NCBI RefSeq assembly: GCF_000706625.1
Contig: NZ_KL407334.1
Location: forward strand, 151,771 to 215,770
Source: Bartonella koehlerae C-29
Lineage (GTDB): Bacteria; Pseudomonadota; Alphaproteobacteria; Rhizobiales; Rhizobiaceae
Reading direction: 5' to 3'
DNA: 64,000 nt
Shown: positions 47,473-57,902 of the stretch, piece after piece
Position numbering within the stretch: position 1 is the stretch's first letter
How the letters are laid out: each line of letters starts with the position of its first letter
The notes under the pieces: model-generated
Told to the model about the DNA's origin: nothing
Databases searched by the model: none
Seen by the model: only the letters and a program-made list of their open reading frames with translations
Position numbers and translations under genes: made by a program

Positions 47473-47941
47473 CTATTTTGCTACCACTTCAATCTTCTTC
47501 ACACTTCCTCCAATGCCCTTTAAAATTTTTTCCAATTCTTTCTTTTGAACAAGCGTGACTGGTCGTGAGTTTTCCCTCATCGCTTTGTCTTTCATCCTTT
47601 TTTCACGGCTATTCAAAACAGCTTTGCGTACAGGATTGGTTTTCATCAAAAGATTATTTTCCAAATCACGACACAACCTCACAAGTGCACGCGAACTTGG
47701 AAAAAAACGTATCCGATAAACCCTCTATCTTATCATATAAAATCCGTCTAACCGTTGTTATCAGTGACGATGCTGAGATGTTTTCCAAAACTTTTCCATA
47801 GGTAAGCGCTATCCCCTCATGATCTGCCTGTTGAAATAGTTTCAAACCACATGACAGCATACGAATGGCTTTTGCGATATCTTCTTTTCCTGCTTTCACT
47901 GCAAACAGCTCTTGGCAATTGATCAAAAGCCTGTAAAGCAA
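47473..47941 (-). pseudogene. Frameshifted phage-region gene, function unknown
   Basis: Two overlapping frames are halves of one protein. The first (LLINCQELFAVKAGKEDIAK to IEGLSDTFF) breaks at an A7 run on the plus strand (47701-47707). Removing one base joins it to PSSRALVRLCRDLENNLLMK, ending GGSVKKIEVVAK. The joined product would be about 155 residues, helical and basic, with no domain I can name. It lies just downstream of small phage-like genes on the same strand. Confidence 0.55.
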
Positions 47942-47945
47942 TCAT

Positions 47946-48107
47946 TTACTGCTGTTTCGTTAATTGGCTGCCATCCTTCAAAACAAAAGGGAACTTCGGT
48001 ACTATCATCTCGTGAATGTACTTTAAAGTAACCGCGATTTCCGATATCAAGGATACTGTCTGCGATACGTTCACCAATGCTTGTTTGCTTTTGAGGATAA
48101 TTTCCAT
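47946..48107 (-). CDS. Small phage-type ORF of unknown function
   Basis: A 53-residue frame starts at an ATG 6 bases after AGGTGG and reads MEIILKSKQALVNVSQTVSL to QLTKQQ. No family recognised. It lies between the DUF1376 relic and the frameshifted gene at 47473-47941, all on the minus strand. The convincing ribosome site is its main support. Confidence 0.35.
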   Translation of the reverse strand: MEIILKSKQALVNVSQTVSLISEIAVTLKYIHEMIVPKFPFVLKDGSQLTKQQ

Positions 48108-48119
48108 AATTACCACCTA

Positions 48120-49039
48120 ACTTATTGATTTGATAATTTCTTATCCAATATCGCCATGCCGCTTGTCAGTCACGCCTTATAGCATTTTTTCCTGCATAGG
48201 CTTTTCAAAAATCTCGAAACTTTGCAATCTCGACTTTAATACGCTCTAAAGGAAAGCCCTCTTCGATTGCGAAATCGTAATCAGTTCGAAATCCTCAGAT
48301 AATCGACAGCCTTGATCCGCTTTCGCTTGTTTTGCTTTTTGGGAAATGCTTTTTTGCTTGTGAATGGGAAGTTGATTTTCTGCTGCAGTTTCGATTTGCT
48401 CTGATTGGTTTTCAAGACCATGAACCTTTGGTTACTCGTCAACTAAATCGGTTGTTTCTAAATTTTTAAAATCAGTTTCTTTTTTTGCTAATACGATAGT
48501 GTTAGTTTTTTTATTATTATTAATGTTAGTGGTACTGTTTATGTTATATATAGGCATCTTTAAGCATATCATAAGCATCATACTTAACAACTTTAGCATC
48601 ATTTTTAGCAAAGTTTTCACGATTTTCAGGGGCTTTAGCATCATCACAAACATCTTTTTTATGTTTTTCCCATCTTGCCTGTACTGCTTTGGAAGCTCTT
48701 TCCGATAATCTTTTTGACCGAGATGCTTTTGAAACCTTCTCTAAATTCTCACTACAGTCATTGAATTCTTCTTCAACTTTTAAACTCCACAAACGACCAT
48801 TTTCTAAACGTATGATCTTCTCATCACGTAATAAGAAATTTAATGCGTTTTTTTAAACTCTCACAGAACAGCCAGCCCGTCGTACTAATTTGGGAGCATC
48901 TTCAAATAAGAGAGAAACGTTCTTCACACATACATAAAACAAGAGACATATAAAGACCTTTTTCCATTATGCTCATGCCACTAACATCAACAATCCATTG
49001 GGATGAAAAAAGCCTCATCCAAAGCAATTTAATTGACAT
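48120..49039 (-). pseudogene. Decayed DUF1376 (YdaU-like) phage replication protein gene
   Basis: It starts at an ATG with an AAGGAGAT site and reads MSIKLLWMRLF. After a frameshift it gives SQWIVDVSGMSIMEKGLYMS, the DUF1376 signature. A TGA and another shift lead to EDAPKLVRRAGCSVRV, a stop, then NALNFLLRDEKIIRLENGRL and WSLKVEEEFNDCSENLEKVS. A low-complexity Lys/Asn-rich middle follows. The far end still shows GCRLSEDFELDYDFAIEEGF and PLERIKVEIAKFRD across frames. Such proteins sit in the early replication region of temperate phages. At least four lesions. Confidence 0.8.
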
Positions 49040-49048
49040 ACCTGATCT

Positions 49049-49546
49049 CCTTCCCTTTCACTAGGTGTAAAACTACCAAAGCATCGGCTTCATTATCATC
49101 TTTAAGTGCATGCTCTTTAATGCACACACCGCTTTAATCATTTCTTATTTTGAGGCATTCCCCTTCCCTGTTGTCTCTTTCTTAATCGTACTAACAGAGA
49201 CGCCTTCATATATAGTATCTTATGATGTTCACACCACACCACTAAGATTACTAATAAACTACCAACGATACGAAGCTTCGGTACCAATGCAACGCTTCAC
49301 CTCCTCAAAATACACTACGTTAATTGAATCTGCTGTCATCCGTATTTTTGCAAGCCATTCTAAAAGCGTAAATAACGCATCCCACCACCATCAAAGCGAC
49401 GAAGTTGAAAATTTAACGATACCACTCATGATGTGACCATTCACACCACATACGTCGTACCTAGATCAAAACAGAGAATCGTGTTAGTTGTCAAATCATC
49501 CCTAAAAACGATTAAATCTGTTTTTGGGATATAGTGTATCAGTCAT
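49049..49546 (-). pseudogene. Decayed RuvC-like phage nuclease gene
   Basis: From an ATG at 49546 with GGAAG upstream, the frames together read TNTILCFDLGTTYVV, the RNase H-fold first acidic strand. Next come LRRFDGGGMRYLRF and INVVYFEEVKRCIGTEASYRW with the second acidic Glu. Then IYEGVSVSTIKKETTGKGNA and DDNEADALVVLHLV, the C-terminal acidic cluster. Several frameshifts and stops separate them. The end overlaps the ribosome site of the DUF1376 gene, the usual phage order. Confidence 0.78.
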
Positions 49547-49708
49547 TTTTCTTCCTAAACACATCTTCTAAATCCCAGATCGTCTGGTTTTTCTACTTGC
49601 CTCGTCCCTAAGCTCTTATATCAGTTTAAAAAAGTAATAAACTCCATAAAGCAGATACAGATTAGTAGTTATGGAAAAAAGTGTTTTGTACTTATCTTTA
49701 GCTTCCCA

Positions 49709-50005
49709 CTAACTTTTCCTCTTATGAAAGTTTTCCTTAGCTTCTTCCTCGAGATGCTTAAGATTTTGTTGTAGTTTTTCAATTTCCTCGTCACGTGCTT
49801 TAATCTCCGCATCATATTTTTTAAGATCCGCTGCACATTGATCAATAATCGCCTTAGTTTCTATTAAAACCTCACGCTTTCTATCTTCGAGTTTTCCTGT
49901 AAGATTTTTAGCCTGATTTCGATAATACAAAGCAAACTGAAACATAACCCCGCTAAACAGCAACAACACAACCAAAATTATCAATAAAATTTCATTCCAA
50001 CTCAT
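49709..50005 (-). CDS. Small membrane-anchored coiled-coil protein
   Basis: An intact 98-residue frame with one N-terminal transmembrane helix (ILLIILVVLLLFSGVMFQFAL) and then a long charged coiled coil (RKREVLIETKAIIDQCAADL, AEIKARDEEIEKLQQNLKHL). This shape recurs in phage spanins and other small envelope proteins, but I cannot assign one. It is one of the few undamaged frames in the relic. AGATTC precedes the ATG, so the ribosome site is weak. Confidence 0.5.
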   Translation of the reverse strand: MSWNEILLIILVVLLLFSGVMFQFALYYRNQAKNLTGKLEDRKREVLIETKAIIDQCAADLKKYDAEIKARDEEIEKLQQNLKHLEEEAKENFHKRKS

Positions 50006-50022
50006 TTGATTTGAATCTCCAT

Positions 50023-50395
50023 TTATTTCTTAGGGTGGTCATCATGACCAATCTGTTTAGCTTTGTATTCCATCAAAAAAAGAAGGCAACAAGCCGCATA
50101 GGCTAAGTATGATAAATCATTCTTAACATCTTTATCTTCTCCACCAGCCCTGATAATGATGCAAAACAGCCCCATGAAAACAGCTCTAATCCATCCCCTT
50201 ATGCCAATTGTTTGCTCAGTATTTCTTTGCACGAAACTCTAGAACACGACCAATTTCAATCAAAGCTAACGGCCGGATGAGATCAAAACGAGCTTTACCT
50301 GCATCATTTTTGCTTGTTTCTTTTGCACCATCTTGTAACTTCTTATATGGATAATCATTTTTTACAGCTATGATTATTTTCCTTAAGTCTGTAAA
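50023..50395 (-). pseudogene. Decayed phage dATP/dGTP pyrophosphohydrolase-like gene
   Basis: The first part (KETSKNDAGKARFDLIRPLA, LIEIGRVLEFRAKKY) matches the start of phage nucleotide pyrophosphohydrolases. A TGA follows, then in the same frame ANNWHKGMD, a TAG, and SCFHGAVLHHYQGWWR. A shift then gives GGEDKDVKNDLSYLAYAACC and LLFLMEYKAKQIGHDD at the end. The conserved KY..NW..GMD..R..GA..H order is the family's signature. Two stops and one shift make it non-functional. A shorter open frame over part of it is out of register. Confidence 0.7.
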
Positions 50396-50619
50396 GTTTC
50401 AGTATGCACACACGCAGCATGAACACCAGAACTTTCTACGAAGAAAGTGACATTATCGACTTTATCAACGATAACCGATAATGCTTTTCAAATTTTGTGC
50501 ATCGAACCAAAAACTAATCGTTGTGAAGATATCGCAAAAATTCTACCTTTGAAAATGGGAAGGTGAATACTGTGACAGCATCATACATCACGACTTTATT
50601 AAACAGAGTGCAGCATATG

Positions 50620-51250
50620 ATTTTTTTTTAGACGAAATCGAATAGCAGAGTGGTTTCAAACACGATTAGGAAAAGTTACCGCTTCAAACATTTACAACGT
50701 TATTAATAAAACAGCAAAAAGGGAACACCTACAAGCAAATATGAGGAGCACAAAATCAAACTCATCACTAAACGCTTAACTGACGAAACAAGCCTTTACT
50801 ATAAAACTGAAGATATGAGATGGACTGTTGAACATGAAGATGATACCTTGCAAAAATATGAGTTCATTTATGATACCAATGTCACAAGGTGTAGATTTAT
50901 CCAACACCCAACAATTGAAATGACGGGAGCAAGTCATGATGGGTTTATTGGTGAGGACAGTTAAGTCAAGTATCCGTAATCAAGCAACCTATCTGCGTTT
51001 TTTTATGGATAGCAATATCAAACCAGAATATAGTACACAAATACAATTTCAAATGGCATGTACAGGACGCAAATGGTGTGATTTTGTAAGCTATGATCCA
51101 CACTTCACAAGGCAATCATCTCACCTACGCATGAGAATCAAACGCGTGCACCCGAATAAAAAACAAAATGAAAAGATTAACAAAGCTGTTGAAACTTTTT
51201 TAGCGGAAATAGAAGAAAAGGTAAAACAGATCTTGGTAAAAGCCGCTTAA
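50620..51250 (+). pseudogene. Decayed YqaJ-type phage exonuclease gene
   Basis: Plus-strand fragments match the lambda-exonuclease-like YqaJ family. They are RNRAEWFQTRLGKVTASNIY near the start, then after breaks FIQHPTIEMTGASHDGFIGE and the well-kept IKPEYSTQIQFQMACTGRKW with CDFVSYDPH. The C-terminal helix VETFLAEIEEKVKQ closes it at 51250. The last third is open from 50936. Earlier parts have stops and a shift. It is transcribed opposite to the DUF1376/RuvC block, toward the integrase. Confidence 0.75.
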
Positions 51251-51577
51251 CACTATGGGGGTGCGTGATAGCCTCCAAACACTCCTATCCTTTCAGAACA
51301 ACTTTCAATACATGTGTGATTCACACTACGAGTGCATTACATCTAGATGTAAAGAGAAAAGACATAACACCTCATCCAGCTACCATAACACAATTAGCAA
51401 TTGCGCAAGCTTGAAGAGAAGCAAAAAAACAAGAATGTGAATTAATAGGAATCAAATCCACGGGTGCACTTTTTATCTACCTTAAATCCGACATCTCAAT
51501 ACAAAACTCAGCTAGTTATCATAATAAATTATTAGATTTGTCAAAGAATAAATATTACAAAGCGTTATTCTTTAAGA
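51251..51577. other. Phage-relic sequence, unassigned
   Basis: Between the YqaJ and integrase relics. One broken plus-strand frame reads HPATITQLAIAQA, a stop, then REAKKQECELIGIKSTGALF, which looks like a former coding sequence, but I cannot name it. Confidence 0.3.
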
Positions 51578-52345
51578 TGGAAAATTGCCATACTCAACCT
51601 CCACCCTCCTTATTTCGTCAAAGAAATTACACGCCATGGTAAGATTAGCGAATTGGTCATGGAGCACGTATAAGAATCCGTATAATCTATGGAATGCAAG
51701 AATTTGTTGATAATTACAAAAGCGCACTTGCCGAATTACAAAGCATCAACCTCCTAAACCCAAACCCAGTAAACTGATTGAAGATTCATTTGCATAGCTT
51801 CTTAAACAATATTTTAATAGCGTTAATTGATACAACCTTGCTAAAATTACAAAAAGATAGAGAAAACTTTATTCTGATGAAAGTTTCCGACACCATAAAC
51901 AACGTTTCATACAAAAAAATAAAGAAATCACATATACAGCAGGTGTTGCGTAAAGAAATACCCTCAGTTGCTCAAAATTTTCTGAAAGCACTCAACAGAC
52001 TTTTAAATTGAACAGGGACTTTTGGAAAGTAACCCAGCATTAGAATTCAAAAAAACAAATCTCAAAAATAAAGATTTTCCCGGCCTGGACAGAAAAAGAC
52101 ATAGAGAAATATTATCAAAAATAGTTTCATGGGATACATGAACGTATCTGGATTGATGTACTTCTATATACAAAATTGCGTTGTTTTGATGCAGTTTGCG
52201 TTAGCTATAGAGACGTCAAAGATAGTATCATGCATCTCAAAACAGAGAAAAGTAAATTCCAAACAAATGTCTTTCTTCCTATTTTACCGAAATTAGTAGC
52301 AAGACGTTCTGTCAATTTAGGAGCAACATTATCAGCAACTTTTAG
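51578..52345 (+). pseudogene. Decayed tyrosine-recombinase (phage integrase) gene
   Basis: Fragments run in integrase order: FVKEITRHGKI, GARIRIRIIYGMQEFVDNYK, then the core-binding domain (ILMKVSDTINNVSYKKIKKS, SVAQNFLKALNRLL, open at 51778-52011). The start of the catalytic domain follows: PAWTEKDIEKYYQK, ERIWIDVLLYTKLRCFDAVC with the first catalytic Arg, and HLKTEKSKFQTNVFLPILPK. The C-terminal HxxR/Tyr part is missing and several frames are used. It marks an old integration event at the right side of the island. Confidence 0.8.
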
Positions 52346-53316
52346 CTGAACAGAAGAAAAATGGCATTTCTTTACACGAAGAGCGCAAACCTTAGAAGAC
52401 TAACTCTTGAAGCAATAAACAAACTACAAAAAAACAAGGGATAGAAACAAAAAAACTTTATAATATCAATATCACTATAAATTTCCCTCATATTTGTTTA
52501 ACTTACTCATTTTTTTAATAAATTAATCTGTTCAGAAGTGCTATGTTCTATCTGCATGCCATTCTGTTATAATTTTTGACCAAACAATTCATGCAATTGA
52601 TTAAAACAGATAGTTCAATGCATTATATTGAGTGCGCGGAGAGAGAGCACATGCCAATCCAACAACTGATAGCAGAGCAGCTTAACACATTTATCCACCT
52701 TATTGATTGATTTGCAAATCCCATACACGCCCCATTTTTAGTAACAAAACTATCATCTGAGAACGTTTCGGCTCAATTTTACGACTCCATCATATGCCAA
52801 TCTCACTCTATAGTTTCTTTCTCAACTTAACTTTGCATAATGGGAAATTTCGCAATAAATTCTATCTCTCACGTTAAGAAATAAAATATAAGAATTTTCT
52901 ATTGTTCAGAAAAACCTGTTAGCCTATATGTAGGCAAGCAATCGAGTCAAAAACATAACGAAAGTTATATCTTAAACAACAGTAAGCATTTCTCTTTTTC
53001 CCAGCTGAAAGAAGATAAAATAGGTAGTCATACAACTCCAGTAAAATGAAGCATAATTTTTATGACAGGGGAATATGTCTAGGAACACTAAACTGCTGCA
53101 ACCTCTCACATACATTCAAGCGACCTCCCTCTTCATCAGCTCTCTCTTTTGTCTAAAAAGATGTTGTTTTTTTTAACACTGTAATAACCACATCTTAATC
53201 CTCATAAGAATCAACAAATTTTGAGAGATTAAGATCCATACACCATTAAGAATACAAAAAATACAGAGGAGTCCTATAGCCCCCTTACTTTATCCTCCTC
53301 ATTAACCGGTTAATTT
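52346..53316. other. Intergenic region at the right edge of the island
   Basis: Nearly 1 kb of AT-rich DNA with no supported gene; some of it may be further integrase decay. I see no tRNA. A 14-bp palindrome ATTAACCGGTTAAT (53301-53314) lies just past the sdhB stop. It lacks a T-run, so I do not call it a terminator. Confidence 0.45.
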
Positions 53317-54096
53317 TTAAAGGCGACGCTCAACCATGAGTTTTTTGATCTCAGCAATTGCCTTTGCTGGATTTAAGCCTTTTGGACAAGTTTGTGTACA
53401 ATTCATAATCGTATGACACCGATAAAGGCGAAAAGGATCTTCTAAATTATCAAGACGCTCACCGCACATCTCATCACGTGAATCAGCGATCCAACGGTAA
53501 GCCTGGAGCAAAATAGCTGGCCCCAAATAACGATCACCATTCCACCAATAGCTTGGACATGATGTCTGACAACAGGCACACAAAATGCACTCATAAAGAC
53601 CATCTATTTTTTGGCGATCTGAATGACTTTGTAACCACTCTTTTGCAGGTTCAGGAGAGACGGTTTGCAACCAAGGCTCAATCACACGATGCTGCGCATA
53701 AAAGCGCTTCAAATCAGGAACCAAATCTTTAACAACCGGCATGGAAGGCAAAGGATACACTTTAATGGGGTGCTTTACATCATCCATCCCTTTGGTACAA
53801 GCCAGCGTATTTGTTCCATCAATATTCATTGCACAGGAACCACAGATACCTTCACGACACGATCGACGAAGTGTCAAAGTTGAATCAATATGATTCTTAA
53901 TAAATAATAGCCCATCAAGAATCATCGGACCACAAGCCGAACGATCAACATAATAGGTATCCAGATGAGGATTTTCCTCATCATCAGGCGACCAACGGTA
54001 AACATGAAACTCGGTAAGTTGCGTAGCACCTTTAGGCTTAGGCCAAACCTTTCCCGGTTTTATTTGTGAGTTTTTGGGAAGCTTAATTTGTACCAT
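53317..54096 (-). CDS. sdhB: Succinate dehydrogenase iron-sulfur subunit
   Basis: Passes electrons from SdhA through three Fe-S clusters to ubiquinone in complex II of the inner membrane. The 259-residue protein shows the 2Fe-2S cysteines ([15 protein letters not shown] and TLAC) near residues 78-100. The 4Fe-4S motif [12 protein letters not shown] lies near 170, and the 3Fe-4S cysteines ([15 protein letters not shown]) near 230. Last gene of the sdhCDAB operon, 14 bases after sdhA. Confidence 0.98.
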   Translation of the reverse strand: MVQIKLPKNSQIKPGKVWPKPKGATQLTEFHVYRWSPDDEENPHLDTYYVDRSACGPMILDGLLFIKNHIDSTLTLRRSCREGICGSCAMNIDGTNTLACTKGMDDVKHPIKVYPLPSMPVVKDLVPDLKRFYAQHRVIEPWLQTVSPEPAKEWLQSHSDRQKIDGLYECILCACCQTSCPSYWWNGDRYLGPAILLQAYRWIADSRDEMCGERLDNLEDPFRLYRCHTIMNCTQTCPKGLNPAKAIAEIKKLMVERRL

Positions 54097-54110
54097 AATT
54101 CATTCTCCCC

Positions 54111-55955
54111 TTAGTAAACACGTTTTTTAGGTGCAATACGTTTTAAGTCTATACCACCATCTGCTTCAGATGTTAAGGGATCAACATGGACAGGTCGATA
54201 GGATAAAGTTACCTTACCATCTTTTGACAAATGCGAAAGTGTATGTTTACGCCAATTTACGTCATCACGCTCTGGATAATCTTCACGCGCATGTGCCCCT
54301 CGACTTTCTAAACGCGCCTCTGCAGAATAAACAGTGGTGATTGCATTGGCCATCAAATTCTCAAGTTCTAATGTCTCAACCAAATCAGAATTCCATATCA
54401 GAGAGTGATCTGTGACTTTGAGATCAGCCAATTCACCCCAGATTTGACTTATGCGTTGGCATCCTTGTTGCAAAGAATCTTCTGTACGGAAAACAGCAGC
54501 ATCTTCCTGCATAGTACGTTGCATTTTTTCACGCAATACAGCGGTTGGTATTGCCCCTTGCGCAAAGCGTAAACGGTCAAAACGTGCCATAATTTCATCA
54601 ACAGCCACCTCATTAAGAGGTGGAATTCCCGCATTTCGATCAATCACTTCACCGGCACGAATTGCAGCGGCACGACCAAATACGACAAGATCAATCAATG
54701 AATTTGACCCCAAACGATTAGCACCATGAACAGAAGCACAACCGGCTTCCCCCACGGCCATCAAACCCGGTTGAACACGATCAGGCGAATCAGCCGTTGG
54801 ATTGAGAACTTCTCCATAGTAATTTGTGGGAATACCGCCCATGTTATAATGAACCGTTGGCAGGATGGGAATAGGTTCTTTTGTCACATCAACCCCTGCA
54901 AAAATGCGTGCGGATTCAGAAATCCCCGGTAAGCGCTCATGCAAAATAGCAGGATCAATATGGTTGAGAACCAAATGGATATGATCTTTTCTTGGACCAA
55001 CACCACGCCCTTCACGAATTTCAAGGGTTATACAGCGTGAAACCAAATCACGTGAAGCTAAATCCTTAAAGGAAGGGGCATAGCGCTCCATAAAGCGCTC
55101 GCCCTCAGAATTGATCAAATAGCCCCCTTCGCCACGAGCTCCTTCTGTAATTAAACAGCCAGAACCATAAATCCCTGTAGGATGGAATTGAACAAACTCC
55201 ATATCCTGTAGTGGCAATCCAGCACGAGCGATCATTCCCCCACCATCCCCTGTACAGGTATGCGCTGATGTCGCCGAAAAATAAGCACGTCCATAGCCAC
55301 CAGTTGCGAGAACAACCATCTTTGCAGCAAAACGGTGCATAACACCATCATCAAGATTCCAGGCAACAACCCCGGTACACACACCATTGGTCATAATCAA
55401 ATCAAGCGCAAAATATTCAATAAAGAACTGCGCATTATGCTTTAAACTCTGTCCATAAAGCGTATGCAAAATGGCATGCCCGGTGCGATCAGCCGCAGCA
55501 CAAGTACGCTGTACAGGTGGGCCTTCACCAAACTGTGTTGTATGTCCACCAAAGGGACGCTGATAAATTTTTCCTTCTTGCGTCCGTGAAAAAGGAACCC
55601 CATAATGTTCTAATTCGTAGACAGCAGCAGGTGCATTACGCACCAAATATTCCATTGCATCGGTATCACCCAACCAATCAGATCCCTTTACCGTATCATA
55701 CAAATGCCATTGCCAATTATCAGGTCCCATATTGGAAAGTGAGGCTGCAATGCCACCTTGTGCAGCAACCGTGTGCGACCTGGTTGGAAAAACCTTTGTG
55801 ATGCAGGCTGTTTTTAATCCCTGCTCTGCCATACCAAGCGTAGCACGCAAACCAGCCCCACCTGCTCCAACAACAACAACATCGAATTTATGATCTACAG
55901 TGCAATACGGGGCATTGCCTGCTCTAGCGCCTAGAGATGATCCTGTGCTCACCAT
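54111..55955 (-). CDS. sdhA: Succinate dehydrogenase flavoprotein subunit
   Basis: Oxidises succinate to fumarate with covalently bound FAD. Motifs: [17 protein letters not shown] near residue 20, the FAD-linking histidine in [14 protein letters not shown] near 60, the active-site block [15 protein letters not shown] near 255, and [19 protein letters not shown] near 400. I use the ATG at 55955 (MVSTGSS), giving 614 residues, the family length. The frame opens at 56021 inside sdhD. The [10 protein letters not shown]-type block at the C-terminus reads [16 protein letters not shown]. Confidence 0.97.
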   Translation of the reverse strand: MVSTGSSLGARAGNAPYCTVDHKFDVVVVGAGGAGLRATLGMAEQGLKTACITKVFPTRSHTVAAQGGIAASLSNMGPDNWQWHLYDTVKGSDWLGDTDAMEYLVRNAPAAVYELEHYGVPFSRTQEGKIYQRPFGGHTTQFGEGPPVQRTCAAADRTGHAILHTLYGQSLKHNAQFFIEYFALDLIMTNGVCTGVVAWNLDDGVMHRFAAKMVVLATGGYGRAYFSATSAHTCTGDGGGMIARAGLPLQDMEFVQFHPTGIYGSGCLITEGARGEGGYLINSEGERFMERYAPSFKDLASRDLVSRCITLEIREGRGVGPRKDHIHLVLNHIDPAILHERLPGISESARIFAGVDVTKEPIPILPTVHYNMGGIPTNYYGEVLNPTADSPDRVQPGLMAVGEAGCASVHGANRLGSNSLIDLVVFGRAAAIRAGEVIDRNAGIPPLNEVAVDEIMARFDRLRFAQGAIPTAVLREKMQRTMQEDAAVFRTEDSLQQGCQRISQIWGELADLKVTDHSLIWNSDLVETLELENLMANAITTVYSAEARLESRGAHAREDYPERDDVNWRKHTLSHLSKDGKVTLSYRPVHVDPLTSEADGGIDLKRIAPKKRVY

Positions 55956-55960
55956 ATCCT

Positions 55961-56347
55961 TTAACCCCCTAATGCAATTTTCAAAAGAGCAAAAATGATA
56001 ACCCCTCCCAAAACAAAACAAAACAAAACATTTAAGACTAAAAAGAGTATCCGTAAACCTTCACGGGGAATATAATCTTCAATAACCACCTGCATTCCAA
56101 GTTTCATATGATAAAGGAGTGAAAGAGTAAGCAATCCCATTAAAATAGTGACAACAGGATGTGCAAGTCGAGCACGTACAATGCTGTAATCTTTTCCAAC
56201 AAGCGAGAGGATAAGAACAATAAAAAATATCAAAAGTGGCAGATTTATAAAACCTGTTAAACGCTGTAGCCAAAAATGCTCTGTTCCTTCATGTGCGCTT
56301 CCCCGCCCGCGGACTTTTCCAAGTTCGGTTCGAAAATCCTTTTTCAT
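55961..56347 (-). CDS. sdhD: Succinate dehydrogenase membrane anchor subunit SdhD
   Basis: A hydrophobic anchor that helps bind haem b and ubiquinone. It is about 128 residues with three transmembrane helices (near 28-47, 60-80 and 98-122). The conserved haem-ligand region is [16 protein letters not shown]. The ATG at 56347 follows GGAAAGAG. The alphaproteobacterial start ([20 protein letters not shown]) is well conserved. It lies between sdhC (18 bases) and sdhA (5 bases). Confidence 0.93.
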   Translation of the reverse strand: MKKDFRTELGKVRGRGSAHEGTEHFWLQRLTGFINLPLLIFFIVLILSLVGKDYSIVRARLAHPVVTILMGLLTLSLLYHMKLGMQVVIEDYIPREGLRILFLVLNVLFCFVLGGVIIFALLKIALGG

Positions 56348-56365
56348 ATCTCTTTCCACCCCCAA

Positions 56366-56767
56366 CTAGACAATGTTATACCCTATAATCCAAATCGCAA
56401 GAGTAACAATAAGAGAAATAAAAACTGTTGCCCACGCAGTCATTGTTGCCTTTTCCTTAGCCAAAAGGCAAGGCTTCATATCCCAAACAATGTGGCGGAT
56501 ACCACCCACCATATGATGCACCCCTGCAAGGGTGTAAAGAAACAAAATGCAAAGCCCTGGAAAAGAAGTATAAATTTCATGAACCGTTCTAAATGCCTCT
56601 GCTCCACAGCTGACTGAAATTAACCAAATAGCAAAGAAAACCATTCCAAAATAAAGTGCAACACCGGTGATACGATGTGCGATTGACATCGCCATAGTGA
56701 TGGTCCAACGATAAATAGTTACATGGGGGGAACGAGGGCGCTGTTTTGTCCTAGTTATCTCTGTCAT
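56366..56767 (-). CDS. sdhC: Succinate dehydrogenase cytochrome b556 subunit SdhC
   Basis: The first membrane anchor of complex II. The 133-residue protein has the signature RPRSPHVTIYRWTITMAMSI followed by AHRITGVALYFG, with the Ser and Arg of the quinone site. Three helices follow. The haem-ligand block is LAGVHHMVGGIRHIVWD near residue 85. First gene of the operon; the promoter should lie in 56768-57000. Confidence 0.95.
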   Translation of the reverse strand: MTEITRTKQRPRSPHVTIYRWTITMAMSIAHRITGVALYFGMVFFAIWLISVSCGAEAFRTVHEIYTSFPGLCILFLYTLAGVHHMVGGIRHIVWDMKPCLLAKEKATMTAWATVFISLIVTLAIWIIGYNIV

Positions 56768-57201
56768 AAAATATCCTGACCTGATTTTTACTGAAACTGC
56801 ATTATGAACGAAAAGACCCGCACAAAATGTGCCAAGTGCACTATCATTTCTACTTTTGGCATCTCAAAGAACCAATATTACAGGTCGGTTGTCTTAAATA
56901 ACGGATTAAAGGTCGCGCATAAAAAAAACCGATTGCCCTACAAGCATGGAGCTGTAAAACTCGCCTCAATCTAATACAATTTTATCTTCACGTCAAAGGT
57001 CTCATACTGTTTCTCAAAGATAAACACGGATTTTTGCAAATTTAGTTATCCCTGCTTTGAATATCAATGATATGCTTCAAACTGCTTTAAATTCAAACTA
57101 TTTTCAAAGAAAGATGATATGTAGACTTTTGATAGTTTTTAAACATTTTAATACATCTGAAAGCAACTTCTTTCACAACCAATACGAATCACTTACACTA
57201 T
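56768..57201. other. Intergenic region upstream of the sdh operon
   Basis: About 430 bases between the sdhC start and the end of rplS, both on the minus strand. It should hold the sdh promoter. I see no ORF or RNA gene to support. Confidence 0.4.
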
Positions 57202-57229
57202 AAAAAAGCGATATAAAAGCCGCTTTTTC
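57202..57229 (-). terminator. Likely Rho-independent terminator after rplS
   Basis: Read on the minus strand, GAAAAAGCGG-type sequence pairs with CGCTTTTTTAT across a 10-base loop, ending in a T-run about 25-50 bases after the rplS stop. The stem is AT-rich, so the call is moderate. Confidence 0.55.
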
Positions 57230-57252
57230 ATAAATTCTAGCAGATGCAGCAG

Positions 57253-57693
57253 TTATTCTGTCGCGTGTGTTAGAGTCTCCACTCTAACAAGGGATTTTTG
57301 TTCTTTTTCAGCAATCTTTGCACTTTTTTTCCGTTGATCTTTCTTTTCAGTGATACGCGCAGCTTTACCTCTTAAATTACGCAAATAATAGAGCTTTGCC
57401 CGACGCACTTTACCTCGGCGCACAAGTTCAACACCCTCAATCAAAGGCGAATAAACCGGAAACACACGTTCAACACCCTCACCATAAGAAATCTTACGCA
57501 CCGTAAAGGTTTCATTCAAACCACCACCTGAACGCGCGATACAAACCCCTTCATAAGCCTGAACACGGGTTCTGGTACCTTCAGTAACACGTACCATGAC
57601 ACGCACTGTATCTCCTGGCTGAAAAGCTGGCAGTTGGCGTTTTGCTGCAATTTTTGCACATTGTTCAGCTTCGAGCTGCGCGATAATATTCAT
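57253..57693 (-). CDS. rplS: 50S ribosomal protein L19
   Basis: A large-subunit protein at the interface with 30S. It is 146 residues from the ATG at 57693 ([13 protein letters not shown]), with AAGGATG upstream; the frame is open to 57747 without a ribosome site. Core motifs: [54 protein letters not shown] and [19 protein letters not shown]. It has a charged C-terminal extension past the usual ~120 residues, as in other Rhizobiales. Lies downstream of trmD. Confidence 0.97.
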   Translation of the reverse strand: MNIIAQLEAEQCAKIAAKRQLPAFQPGDTVRVMVRVTEGTRTRVQAYEGVCIARSGGGLNETFTVRKISYGEGVERVFPVYSPLIEGVELVRRGKVRRAKLYYLRNLRGKAARITEKKDQRKKSAKIAEKEQKSLVRVETLTHATE

Positions 57694-57902
57694 TTTTTCA
57701 TCCTTCATGTTCTTTATCGAACAGTCAGAGCGCTCATCTCTTGCCAAAAAAAGCCTTTTCTAGAGAGAGAAAAGAAGTCCTTTAAGGCTATGCATAACAC
57801 AGGAGCGAATACACCGTCTCTTAATTTTGGAACTCAATAAAACCCTTCACAGGAAAACTGTTTAAAAAGAGAGCCATGCAATACACCACCTTGCAACATG
57901 AA

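Noticed and set aside
50023-50232. Open frame of 69 codons as a genuine small membrane protein
   Set aside because: Its second half is the end of the decayed pyrophosphohydrolase gene and its first half is out of register with that gene's conserved NW..GMD motif.
53301-53314. Palindrome ATTAACCGGTTAAT after sdhB as a terminator
   Set aside because: It is a perfect palindrome without a loop or a following T-run, so it does not look like a Rho-independent terminator.
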